Shown: one piece after another, positions 1 to 8,229 of the stretch
Layout: every line of letters begins with the position of its first letter
How positions within the stretch are numbered: position 1 is the first letter of the stretch
From: Caballeronia mineralivorans PML1(12)
GTDB lineage: Bacteria; Pseudomonadota; Gammaproteobacteria; Burkholderiales; Burkholderiaceae
Direction of reading: 5' to 3'
Length of the DNA stretch: 64,000 bases
Assembly (NCBI RefSeq): GCF_001028175.1
Contig: NZ_AEJF01000176.1
Span: 40,564-104,563 of the forward strand
Notes under the pieces: generated by a model
Seen by the model: the letters and a program-made list of their open reading frames with translations, nothing else
Database searches by the model: none
What the model was told of the DNA's origin: nothing
Made by a program: the position numbers and the translations under genes

Positions 1-233
1 ATTGGGCCGCCGCGATAAAACCCCGCGCGATACATGACTTGCCAGTGGTCCTCGATCAGCAGCGGATCCTTGCCGATCAGATAGTCCGACAGCTCATCGA
101 CTGCCGCCGCCACCGTGTGTGCACGGCCTTCCACCACCGGTTCGCCCCAGCCGACGATGCCTTCATCGGTGGTGATCTTCAGGAAACACCAGCGCGGCGG
201 AACGATAAAAGTCTCGAGTTTAGTGATTTTCAT
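1..233 (-). CDS. dgoD: D-galactonate dehydratase, N-terminal part (cut by window edge)
   Basis: This is the first 77 codons of an enolase-superfamily dehydratase that converts D-galactonate to 2-dehydro-3-deoxy-galactonate in the cytoplasm (De Ley-Doudoroff galactose route). The reading frame starts MKITKLETF and contains PPRWCFLKI, TDEGIVGWGEP and VMYRAGFYRGG, which match the N-terminal capping domain of E. coli DgoD almost word for word. The ATG at 231-233 follows AGGAGA at about 243-248. The catalytic barrel lies outside the window. The gene is divergent from a FadR-type regulator, which fits local control of the pathway. Confidence 0.93.
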   Translation of the reverse strand, partial: MKITKLETFIVPPRWCFLKITTDEGIVGWGEPVVEGRAHTVAAAVDELSDYLIGKDPLLIEDHWQVMYRAGFYRGGP

Positions 234-310
234 GCTGGCGTCTCCTGATTTTCCGGTGAGTGGGGAATGAGGGTTTCAATGCTATCAAAAATTGGTTTGA
301 TGTGTATATT

Positions 311-322
311 AATAGTACTATT
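311..322. promoter_or_regulatory. Palindromic operator candidate between dgoD and its regulator
   Basis: The 12-bp perfect palindrome AATAGTACTATT sits in an AT-rich stretch between two divergent genes in otherwise GC-rich DNA. FadR-type GntR regulators usually bind short palindromes in such gaps, so this is the best candidate site for the neighbouring regulator. A TATAAT hexamer lies at 353-358, facing the regulator gene, but without a convincing -35 element. Function is inferred. Confidence 0.5.
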
Positions 323-361
323 TGGCGGAAAGCCTTGTCTGGAAAGGGTCCGTATAATCGC

Positions 362-1078
362 GTGATTTTGATTGCTTCAACTTTGGGCGAGGGGAAAGTT
401 ATCCAGCACGATCTGCACGGACGCGTGGCGTATGAACTCGGCACTGAGATTTTGCGCGGCGATTTCCCGCCTGCTTCCACGCTGCCGCGCGAAGCCGAGT
501 TGATGGAGCGTTTCGGCGTCAGCCGGACGGTGCTGCGCGAGGCGTTGCGCACGTTGACATCAAAGGGCTTGATTGAATCGCGGCCGAAGATCGGGACGCG
601 CGTGAGGCCGCGGCATGCCTGGAATCTCCTCGACGCCGACGTGCTCGAGTGGTACTCGCGCGTCGCCAAACCATTGCAGTTCGCGCTGAAGCTGCAAGAA
701 ATGCGCGAAATGATCGAGCCTTATGCCGCTGCGTTGGCTGCGGCGAATCATGAGGATGAGTCGTTGGCGCATTTAGGCGATGCGCATCGGGCGATGCTGG
801 AAGCGCGCAATGTCGATGAATGGGTTCGGGCGGATTTGCGATTTCACTTGAGCGTGTTGAATGCGTGCTGCAATGAATTACTGGTGCCGCTCGGCACGCT
901 GATCGAGCGCACGCTTGAAGCGCAGTTGCGGTTGAACGCGCGGAGGGCGGAGGTTTTCAATGCATCGATGGCCGAACATACGGCCGTTTTCGATGCCATC
1001 GTTGCCCGGGATTCTGTGGCGGCGCGTGACGCGATGAGCGGTTTGCTCGGCGTGACTCGGGCGCGTATCGAGGGGTAG
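362..1078 (+). CDS. FadR-subfamily GntR transcriptional regulator (DgoR-like)
   Basis: A winged-helix HTH runs from HDLHGRVAYELG through GVSRTVLREALRTL and SKGLIESRPKIGTRV. It is followed by an all-helical FCD ligand domain containing EMREMIEPYAAALAA and DLRFHLSVLNA. Family knowledge predicts a dimeric repressor responding to a sugar acid, and the divergent galactonate dehydratase suggests galactonate or a derivative. The start is uncertain. The open frame extends back to an ATG at 260, but that would place the palindrome at 311-322 and an unrelated-looking leader inside the gene. I favour GTG 362 or the TTG codons at 368 or 383. The function is secure at family level; the ligand is inferred. 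Confidence 0.82.
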   Translation: MILIASTLGEGKVIQHDLHGRVAYELGTEILRGDFPPASTLPREAELMERFGVSRTVLREALRTLTSKGLIESRPKIGTRVRPRHAWNLLDADVLEWYSRVAKPLQFALKLQEMREMIEPYAAALAAANHEDESLAHLGDAHRAMLEARNVDEWVRADLRFHLSVLNACCNELLVPLGTLIERTLEAQLRLNARRAEVFNASMAEHTAVFDAIVARDSVAARDAMSGLLGVTRARIEG

Positions 1079-1218
1079 ACAGGAGATAAATGACGTTCGG
1101 CGCATCCGGCGATATTTTCAATTTCAAGATAAAGTTGCGGGTCCGAGCGCTGTTTTGGTTTCTCTTATTTCGTTTTAGCCGACACGCGGCGCTCCGCACC
1201 TTCCGGAAGGAGCCCGAA

Positions 1219-2283
1219 TTGCCGCACGTCCCGATCTCCGTTGTGTCGTCGTGGGGCGCGTGGGCTGTGTTCGTTAGCGTCCTCGCGACTCAGCTTGGCG
1301 TTCCCATTCCCGCTGCACCCATGCTGGTGCTGGCCGGCAGTCTGGTTGCGGCCGGTTTGGCTTCGTTCTGGCACATGCTTGCCGCTGCGGTCGTCGCGGT
1401 GGTTATCGCCGATGCGCTTTGGTTCACCGCCGGGCGCTTGTATGGCCGGCGGTTTCTGAACTCGCTCGTGCGGTTCTCGCTTTCTCTCGACACTACTTTG
1501 CGGACCACGCGGCATTGGTTCGAGCGGTTTGGCGTGCCTTTGCTCGCGTTGTCGAAGTTCGTGCCGGGGCTCGGGCTGGTGTCGTCGCCGTTGCTGGGGA
1601 CGACGCAGATCGATGTGCGCGTGTTCGTGTTCTGGGATCTGGTCGGGGCTGCGCTTTGGGCTTCTGCGTGGATGCTCGGCGGCGCGATCTTGAACGCTGA
1701 AATCGCTAATTTGCTGGTGTTCGTGCGCACGTATGGGCTGACCGCGCTCGATGTGCTCGCGATGGCGGCGGGTGCGTTCTTGGCGTATCGATGGGCGCGG
1801 CGCATGCAGTTTCGTCGATGGCTCGCGAAGTATCGGATCTCGCCCGAGCAGCTTGATGAAATGATGCGGTCCGATGCGCCGCCCGTTATTTTCGATGCCC
1901 GGCCGGAAGAGGTGAGGAGGAAGGAGGCGCATCGGATTAAAGGCGCGATTCCGCTGGACCTGGAGTCGTCGGGGAAAATCGATCCGATGTTTCGGGAACA
2001 CGAGGTCGTGGTGTATTGCGTGTGTCCGAATGAAGCGACGGCCAAGCAGATTGCGAAGCGGATGAGGGCGAAGGGGTTTCGGAATGTGCGGCCGTTAAAG
2101 GGTGGGTTGGATGCTTGGGAGAAGAAGGGGTTTCCGGTGGAGGCTATTCCGTTTGATTTTTTACGGACGTCCGCAGGTTCGTTGGATTCTATTTCGTCCG
2201 CTTCCTCCTCCTCTTCGCCCGATGATGACGATGATCGGAGCATGGACGATATGGTGACTGTTCGGGCTACGGCGCCGGAGTGA
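1219..2283 (+). CDS. DedA-family membrane protein fused to a C-terminal rhodanese domain
   Basis: The 354-residue protein has a DedA/SNARE-associated membrane domain (about residues 10-190) with the conserved stretch SKFVPGLGLVSSPLLG near 112-127. Residues about 207-310 resemble rhodanese, with VIFDARPEE and the loop CVCPNEATA near 267-275. The tail (about 325-345) is Ser-rich then Asp-rich. DedA proteins maintain membrane lipid and proton-motive balance; the rhodanese part may handle sulfur or act as a sensor, and its loop lacks the usual CxxxxR arginine. The start is TTG 1219 after GGAAGGAG at 1206-1212; the open frame reaches further upstream to 1090 without a good ribosome site. Confidence 0.85.
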   Translation: MPHVPISVVSSWGAWAVFVSVLATQLGVPIPAAPMLVLAGSLVAAGLASFWHMLAAAVVAVVIADALWFTAGRLYGRRFLNSLVRFSLSLDTTLRTTRHWFERFGVPLLALSKFVPGLGLVSSPLLGTTQIDVRVFVFWDLVGAALWASAWMLGGAILNAEIANLLVFVRTYGLTALDVLAMAAGAFLAYRWARRMQFRRWLAKYRISPEQLDEMMRSDAPPVIFDARPEEVRRKEAHRIKGAIPLDLESSGKIDPMFREHEVVVYCVCPNEATAKQIAKRMRAKGFRNVRPLKGGLDAWEKKGFPVEAIPFDFLRTSAGSLDSISSASSSSSPDDDDDRSMDDMVTVRATAPE

Positions 2284-2339
2284 GTTTTAGCGGTCTATGG
2301 ATCGTTGATTCGTTGGTTCGTTGATTGGAGTTGCATCGG

Positions 2340-3287
2340 ATGAAGCTGTTGGACGGGGTGGATCCCTCGCAACTTTTTGGCTTGCCAGCGCCGGATATCG
2401 CCACGTTGGATGATGGTTTGCAAGTTCCCTTTGTGCAGACGGGGCATGAGCATCAGGAGGTGATGCTGTTCGTGCATGGGTCGCTTTGTGACTTTCGATA
2501 TTGGAAGCCGCAGTTAGGGCCACTTGCAAAGCAGTATCGATGCGTTGCACCAAGTCTTTCGCATTACTGGCCTTCGGGGGTTCTGCTGGCCGGCATTGTG
2601 GGTGGTGTTCACCGGCCGTTTAGTTGGGGCGCGCATGTTGACGAGATGGGGCAGTTCATCGAGCGCCTGGGCGTTGGGCCGGTTCATGTTGTCGGGCACT
2701 CGCGGGGCGGGTGTGTTGCGTTGCATTTGGCCGTGAGATATCCCGAGTTGGTGAAGTCGCTGGTGCTTGCTGATCCGGGTGGGGAGGTGGCTAGGGGCGG
2801 TGATGATGGGAGAGCGCGGACGGTGCTGCCCGCGCCGATTAACGCGCTGCGGGCGAAGGCGGCGGAGTTAATTGGCAACGGGGAGGTTGATGCGGGATTG
2901 GAGTTGTTTGTCGATTCGGTGAGCAGGCCGGGGTTCTGGGCGCGGAGCCCGAAAGAGTTCAAGGCCATGGCTATGGATAACGCGAATACGCTGGCGCTGC
3001 AGTTTCGCGATCCGCTGCCGGCCTACGATGCGCATGCCGCGGCGAGAGTCCAATGCCCTACGCTGCTAATCGATGGTGGGAATAGTCCGCGGATGTTTCG
3101 GGATGCGGTGGGGGCGCTGGAAGGGTGGATTGATGGCGCGAGACGAATGACGATCGAAGGGGCGTCGCATGGGATGAACGTCACCCATGCCGGGGTATTC
3201 AATCGGACCGTGGCAGCTGTGGTTGCGAGCGCCCACTCTACGCAGTCGAAGGAAATTATGGCGCGAAATAATCGAACAACCAAATAG
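2340..3287 (+). CDS. Alpha/beta-fold hydrolase
   Basis: This 315-residue cytoplasmic protein has an alpha/beta-hydrolase core. The oxyanion segment FVHGSL is near residue 45, and the nucleophile elbow GHSRGG at 119-124 places the catalytic serine at 121. An acid-bearing strand LLIDGGNSP follows, with a late EGASHGMN providing the histidine. The substrate cannot be told from sequence; esters, lactones or haloacids are all possible in this superfamily. ATG 2340 follows GGAG at 2327-2330 and is preferred over an upstream TTG at 2325. The gene sits about 55 bases after the DedA-rhodanese gene on the same strand and may be cotranscribed. Confidence 0.8.
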   Translation: MKLLDGVDPSQLFGLPAPDIATLDDGLQVPFVQTGHEHQEVMLFVHGSLCDFRYWKPQLGPLAKQYRCVAPSLSHYWPSGVLLAGIVGGVHRPFSWGAHVDEMGQFIERLGVGPVHVVGHSRGGCVALHLAVRYPELVKSLVLADPGGEVARGGDDGRARTVLPAPINALRAKAAELIGNGEVDAGLELFVDSVSRPGFWARSPKEFKAMAMDNANTLALQFRDPLPAYDAHAAARVQCPTLLIDGGNSPRMFRDAVGALEGWIDGARRMTIEGASHGMNVTHAGVFNRTVAAVVASAHSTQSKEIMARNNRTTK

Positions 3288-3583
3288 GGTGCTTAGACGT
3301 TACAAGCTTTAGTAGAGTAACGAGACTCTGTCGAAGGAAGTAGCGCTTCAGGCAGCGATGGATTTCCTGTTCGACATTCCTTTCTTTGTCCGACGGTCAA
3401 CATAGGGTCGAGCACGCGAGTCGCTGCGCATCCGAACCATCGCTATCGTCCATCGCACGTTATTTGCAGACCGATCACCGCCTCGATTCAATCGATGCCG
3501 GACCATTTTGCCAAACGACGCCTGCAACGGACTTGTGCCACAAAGACCGCTAGCACCGCTTCACTTTTCACGATGGAGACAAA

Positions 3584-3641
3584 GTAGACACGCCGTATAT
3601 ACATCTGCGAAAACGCGATATAGTGTGTCTACGCGGTATCT
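3584..3641 (+). promoter_or_regulatory. mazEF promoter/operator with nested palindromes
   Basis: GTAGACAC (3584-3591) and GTGTCTAC (3625-3632) form an 8-bp inverted repeat. Between and beside them are the palindrome GTATATAC (3595-3602) and the related GTATCTAC (3636-3643). From memory, the E. coli mazEF promoter also carries alternating copies of GTATCTAC-like and ATATAC-like elements bound by MazE and MazEF. This supports autoregulation of the downstream pair. A TATAGT hexamer at 3619-3624 could be the -10. Confidence 0.6.
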
Positions 3642-3705
3642 ACTGGACGCCGCAGTTGTTTTGATATCTAACGGTTACGAAAGCCGCTCAATAAGGAGCC
3701 GACGT

Positions 3706-3993
3706 ATGGCACTTCAACAAGTGAAGCGGTGGGGCAACAGCCTCGCCGTGAGAATTCCTGCGGGGCTCGCAGAAACTCTGCGCCTGCAGGAAGACACGGA
3801 CGTAGAGGTGAGCGCACAAGATGGCGCTCTTGTGATTAAACCAGCGGGCGTGAAAAAGTTCTCGATGGCGCGCTTTCTTGAGGAAGGCCCGGCGCGCAAG
3901 CGAGAGCGACAGGTCGATCCGTTGCTGGATGACGAGCCGATGGGTTCAGAGGCGGGCGGCCCGGATGATCGCGCCCGCAATGACGTGTGGTGA
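3706..3993 (+). CDS. mazE: MazE-type antitoxin (AbrB/SpoVT fold)
   Basis: The 95-residue protein begins MALQQVKRWGNSLAVRIPAG, the classic MazE swapped-hairpin DNA-binding segment. A polar C-terminal half follows (KKFSMARFLEEGPARKRE and an acidic end) that would wrap around the toxin. It neutralises the adjacent MazF and represses the operon. ATG 3706 is preceded by AAGGAG at 3693-3698; the open frame starts upstream at 3508, but the leader is unrelated to MazE. The gene ends 3 bases before the toxin start, a typical toxin-antitoxin arrangement. Confidence 0.9.
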   Translation: MALQQVKRWGNSLAVRIPAGLAETLRLQEDTDVEVSAQDGALVIKPAGVKKFSMARFLEEGPARKRERQVDPLLDDEPMGSEAGGPDDRARNDVW

Positions 3994-3996
3994 TAA

Positions 3997-4335
3997 ATGG
4001 ACGATGGCATTCCAGAGGCAGGTGAGGTGTGGTGGGTGCAGTTAGCCCCAACGATGGGAGCGGAGCAGAGCGGCAAGCGGCCGTTTCTTGTGATTAGCCC
4101 GAAAGCAGTCAACGGCGTGATTCATCGGGTCATCGGCGTGACGATCTCGAGGACGAATCACGAGTGGCAGACCGAGATTCCGCTCTCAACGCTTCCCGAA
4201 CCTTGCGTTGCTCAGGCTGACCAGATTCGGTCGGTCGATATCGAGGCCAGAAATGCTGAGTTTCGCGGGCACAAGGTGACAGAAGCTGAGTTGGAATCGG
4301 TCAGAGAAGCGGTGCGACCGCTAATCGGTTTGTAA
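3997..4335 (+). CDS. mazF: MazF-type mRNA interferase toxin
   Basis: The 112-residue protein has the PemK/MazF signature. GEVWWVQLAPTMGAEQSGKRPFLVISP is followed by VIGVTISRT, then PLSTLPEPCVAQADQIRSVD and a helical C-terminus. MazF proteins cleave single-stranded mRNA at short sequences and arrest growth when MazE is degraded. Full family length and an intact core suggest an active toxin; cleavage specificity cannot be read from sequence. It is the second gene of a two-gene operon and is followed by about 220 bases of non-coding DNA before a tRNA terminator. Confidence 0.92.
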   Translation: MDDGIPEAGEVWWVQLAPTMGAEQSGKRPFLVISPKAVNGVIHRVIGVTISRTNHEWQTEIPLSTLPEPCVAQADQIRSVDIEARNAEFRGHKVTEAELESVREAVRPLIGL

Positions 4336-4510
4336 CGATCAGGGGGCTCGGGAACGAGGCCCTTTTGTCGAGTTAGGTGAGGCGACGACGCTGCCCTAGC
4401 AGATGGAGGATCTATGAAGAGGGACGTCGCGGGCCACTGATTCCGCACTGGAAATTCGGTATCCGCCAGGACCTATATTCCGATCGTGTTGTCTGGTGGG
4501 CAGCCAAATG

Positions 4511-4545
4511 AAAAAGCCGCTAATCCTTTCGGAACAGCGGCTTTC
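4511..4545 (-). terminator. Rho-independent terminator downstream of the tRNA gene
   Basis: AAAGCCGCT (4513-4521) and AGCGGCTTT (4535-4543) form a 9-bp stem. Read on the minus strand, the hairpin is followed by a short T-run, directly after the 3' end of the tRNA. Confidence 0.8.
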
Positions 4546-4554
4546 TTTACAACT

Positions 4555-4631
<77 letters not shown>

Positions 4632-4742
4632 AAGAGATCGAGATTATGAAGAGGGTTGCGAAACGTGTCAACCCCTTCCCAGCTCATTCCTAGAGACAAA
4701 GTGGACTAGGGGGCGACCAACCCATCACCGCCCCCAAGCCCC

Positions 4743-6401
4743 TCAATCCGAGTCATAAACCGCCGACCCTCTCGTCTCCTTAACAAACAGCATCCCGATC
4801 ACGAACGTCACCAAGGCGATCACAATTGGATACCACAGCCCCGAGAAAATATTCCCCTTGGCGGCCACGATAGCAAACGCCGTAGCCGGCAAGAACCCAC
4901 CGAACCACCCATTCCCGATGTGATAAGGCAGCGACATCGACGTATACCGGATCCGCGCCGGGAACATCTCCACAAGCATCGCGGCGATAGGCCCATAAAC
5001 CATCGTCACGAAGATCATCATGATGGTCAGGATCACGATAGCCATCGGCCAGTTGATCAGCGCGGGATCAGCCTTCGCCGGATAACCCGCCGACTTCAGC
5101 GTGCCGGCCAGCGTCTTGTCGAACGCTGCGCCCTTGGCCTTCGCATCGGCGGCCTTACCGTCATACGTATCCAACACCGTATCGCCCACCTTGATCTGCG
5201 CGATCGTCCCGGCCGGCGCAGCCACGTTCTCATAGTTCAAGCCGGACTTCGACAACGCGCTCTTGGCAATATCGCAGGAGTTCGTGAACTTCGCTGTTCC
5301 CACCGGGTTGAACTGGAACGAGCATTCGTCCGGGTTGGCGATCACGCTGATCGGCGCCTTCAAGGTCGCGGCTTCCAGCGTCGGATTCGCGTAGTGAGCG
5401 AGCGCGTGGAAGAGCGGAAAGTACGACAGCGCGGCAATCAGGCACCCCGCCATGATGATCGGCTTGCGCCCGATCTTGTCCGACAGCGACCCGAAGAACA
5501 GGAAGAACGGCGTCCCGATCAACAGCGCCACCGCCACCATGATATTGGCGCTGGTGCCATCAACCTTGAGCGTCTGCGTCAGGAAAAACAGCGTATAGAA
5601 CTGGCCCGTGTACCACACCACGGCTTGTCCCGCCGTCAGCCCGAACAGCGCGAGCAGCACGATCTTCAGGTTCTTCCACTGGCCGAACGCTTCGGTCAGC
5701 GGCGCTTTCGACGTCTTGCCTTCCGCCTTGATGCGCTCGAACACCGGCGATTCGTGCAGTTTCAGCCGAATCCACACGGAGACGCCAAGCAGCACGATCG
5801 ACACCAGGAACGGCACACGCCAACCCCAGGCACCGAACGTCTCCTCGCCGACAGAACTCCGCACGATCAGGATCACGATCAGCGAGATGAAAAGCCCAAG
5901 CGTAGCCGTCGTCTGGATCCACGCCGTCCACGCGCCGCGCTTGTTGGCGGGCGCATGTTCCGCAACGTACGTCGCAGCACCTCCGTATTCACCGCCGAGC
6001 GCGAGCCCTTGCAGCAGCCGCATCGCGATGAAAAGCACTGGCGCGGCAATCCCGATCGTGCCGTATCCGGGTAGCAGCCCGACCAGGAAAGTGGACAGAC
6101 CCATGATCACGATGGTCACAAGGAAGGTGTACTTGCGACCGACCATATCGCCGAGACGCCCGAACACGATCGCCCCGAACGGCCGCACGGCAAAACCCGC
6201 CGCGAAACCGAGCAACGTGAAGATGAAGGCGGCCGTCGGATTGACGCCGGAGAAGAAGGTCCTGCTGATATAGATGGCAAGCGAGCCCGCCAGATAAAAG
6301 TCGTACCACTCGAACACCGTGCCCAGCGATGACGCGAAAATCACGCGCCGTTCTTCGCTCGTCATCGGCGAGTGGGAAATGCGCCCCTCGACCGTCGCCA
6401 T
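4743..6401 (-). CDS. MHS-family MFS transporter with a large periplasmic insert
   Basis: The 552-residue inner-membrane symporter carries metabolite:H+ symporter signatures: TVFEWYDFYLAGSLA near residue 28, GRLGDMVGRK at 81-90, QGLALGGEYGGA near 131-142 and GSLSDKIGRK near 304-313. Members (ShiA, KgtP, ProP, CitA) take up organic acids or betaines; the substrate here is unknown. Residues about 337-450, between predicted helices 9 and 10, form a hydrophilic insert with cysteines at 360 and 376, predicted periplasmic. This makes the protein about 100 residues longer than typical members. ATG 6399-6401 follows AGGAGA. It lies 227 bases downstream of a two-component operon on the same strand. Confidence 0.88.
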   Translation of the reverse strand: MATVEGRISHSPMTSEERRVIFASSLGTVFEWYDFYLAGSLAIYISRTFFSGVNPTAAFIFTLLGFAAGFAVRPFGAIVFGRLGDMVGRKYTFLVTIVIMGLSTFLVGLLPGYGTIGIAAPVLFIAMRLLQGLALGGEYGGAATYVAEHAPANKRGAWTAWIQTTATLGLFISLIVILIVRSSVGEETFGAWGWRVPFLVSIVLLGVSVWIRLKLHESPVFERIKAEGKTSKAPLTEAFGQWKNLKIVLLALFGLTAGQAVVWYTGQFYTLFFLTQTLKVDGTSANIMVAVALLIGTPFFLFFGSLSDKIGRKPIIMAGCLIAALSYFPLFHALAHYANPTLEAATLKAPISVIANPDECSFQFNPVGTAKFTNSCDIAKSALSKSGLNYENVAAPAGTIAQIKVGDTVLDTYDGKAADAKAKGAAFDKTLAGTLKSAGYPAKADPALINWPMAIVILTIMMIFVTMVYGPIAAMLVEMFPARIRYTSMSLPYHIGNGWFGGFLPATAFAIVAAKGNIFSGLWYPIVIALVTFVIGMLFVKETRGSAVYDSD

Positions 6402-6628
6402 GAAATCGTCTCCTGTATTGATCTTTGAATGGCGTCCGCAGATAGCAGCGCCGTGCATCGATTATTGGAGGGAAAACTTACGGCGTTCTGACGCGTCGGA
6501 GTGGGGCGGCGAGCCGCTTTCTTATCTCCATATTGTTTCAACTTCTTCTAATTGTGTGGCTTTGATCTTCGTTCATCGCACAACATCGGTCTAAATTTCA
6601 TTTCGCGAGATCGTTATGCAAAATTCGA

Positions 6629-8206
6629 TCAGGGTTTGTCCCGGGCAGGATAAACCCGTTGTAAGCCCACTCTGACGAGCGTTCCGGCCTGCAGCGGCGC
6701 TTCGTTGTACACGTGATCGTCTATATCCAGCGTGCCGCCGTGCATCGTCACGATCTCCCTGACAATGGCAAGACCGAGTCCGCTGCCATCGCCTTCGCGT
6801 CCGAGTATTCGATAGAACCTCTCAAGCACTCGTGTCCGTTCAGCCGCTGGAATGCCTAATCCCGTGTCTTCCACTTCGAGAAAGACGTGGCGCGTGTCGG
6901 ACTCGTCGGCGCGAACGCGAACCGTGATCCGGCCACCGGGCGGGGTATAGCGAATGGCGTTATCGATGAGATTCGACAGCATTTCGCGCAACATCACCGC
7001 GTTGCCCTCGACCTCAACCGGATGCGCGGGCTCCTCGTAACCAATGTCCATCTGCTTTGCCAGCGCGGCCTGCACCCAGTCGCGCACGGCAAGCCGCGCG
7101 AGATCGGTCAGCTCCACGCGCGAGAAAATCTGGCCCGACATCCGGTTCTCCGCCCGAGCCAGCGCGAGCAGTTGCGTGACCAGCCGCGCCGCGTGCTCGG
7201 AGCTCGTCGCGATCTGTTCGAGCGAGCGCTGCACTTCCGCCGACACATCCTGCCGCAACGCCAGCTCCGCCTGCGTCCTCAAGCCCGCGAGCGGCGTTTT
7301 CATCTGATGCGCGGCGTCGGCTATGAAGCGCTTCTGCAACTGCATGTTCTGCTCGAGCCGGTTGAGCAGATCGTTGAACGACGCCACCAGCGGCGCGATC
7401 TCTGGCGGCGCGCGGCTCGCTTCGAGCGGCGAAAGATCGTCGGGACGTCGGGCCCGGATATTCGATTGCAACGCATGCAGCGGCGCGAGCCCACGCGACA
7501 ACCCGAACCAGACCAGTACGATCGCTAGCGGCAAAATCACGAACTGCGGCAGGATCACGCCCTTGATGATGTCGTTGGCCAACTGGCTACGTTTATCGAG
7601 CGTCTCGGCCACCTGAACCAGCACCGGATGCGGCAGCGACGGCGCTTCCACCGTCGTATAAGCAACGCGAATATCGTTGCCGCGCAGCACGTCATCACGA
7701 AATTCGACGATGCCGGGCTGCGGCCGGTCATCGTCGTGTGGCAAGGGCATATCGGCGTCACCACCGACCAACTCCCCGCGCGTGCCGAGCACCTGGAAAA
7801 ACACACTATCGACGTTATCCGCGCGCAGAAAGTCGCGCGTAGCGTTGGGCAGCCGCAATTCGGCGACGCCGTTCACCGGCTGGATCTGCCGCGCGAGCAC
7901 ATAGGCATCGGTCTCGAGCGCGCGATCAAACGGCCCGTTGGCGATCGATTTGGCGACGAGATACGTGACCGCGATACTCATTGGCCACAACAGCAGCAGC
8001 GGCGCGAGCATCCAATCCAGAATCTCGCCGAACAGCGAGCGCGGCGCCGGCTCGCCGTCGGGCTCGAGTTCATCGGGCGGTGCGAACGGATTGGCGTAAC
8101 GCGCGTCGCGGGACGCGTCGGGGTCGGCCTCGGGTAAATCCGGCGAAGGGTGTGTTAGCTCGCGCAACACCGGTGCGGCGCGCTCGGGGGACGCTGGCGA
8201 GCCCAT
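6629..8206 (-). CDS. Sensor histidine kinase (TctE/QseC-like)
   Basis: The 525-residue membrane kinase has a proline- and acid-rich cytoplasmic N-terminus (about 1-55). A first helix spans about 62-88, followed by a periplasmic sensor (about 90-212) resembling the two-component sensor kinase N-terminal type of TctE. A second helix spans about 216-238, then a HAMP-like linker. The HisKA segment FIADAAHQMKTPLAG has His300, and the ATPase boxes are NLIDNAIRYTPPGG, EDTGLGIP and GSGLGLAIVREI. The response regulator gene lies 23 bases upstream in the same operon. TctE relatives sense tricarboxylates; the ligand here is unproven. Confidence 0.9.
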   Translation of the reverse strand: MGSPASPERAAPVLRELTHPSPDLPEADPDASRDARYANPFAPPDELEPDGEPAPRSLFGEILDWMLAPLLLLWPMSIAVTYLVAKSIANGPFDRALETDAYVLARQIQPVNGVAELRLPNATRDFLRADNVDSVFFQVLGTRGELVGGDADMPLPHDDDRPQPGIVEFRDDVLRGNDIRVAYTTVEAPSLPHPVLVQVAETLDKRSQLANDIIKGVILPQFVILPLAIVLVWFGLSRGLAPLHALQSNIRARRPDDLSPLEASRAPPEIAPLVASFNDLLNRLEQNMQLQKRFIADAAHQMKTPLAGLRTQAELALRQDVSAEVQRSLEQIATSSEHAARLVTQLLALARAENRMSGQIFSRVELTDLARLAVRDWVQAALAKQMDIGYEEPAHPVEVEGNAVMLREMLSNLIDNAIRYTPPGGRITVRVRADESDTRHVFLEVEDTGLGIPAAERTRVLERFYRILGREGDGSGLGLAIVREIVTMHGGTLDIDDHVYNEAPLQAGTLVRVGLQRVYPARDKP

Positions 8207-8229
8207 GGCGTAATTACTCGTGGTTACTG

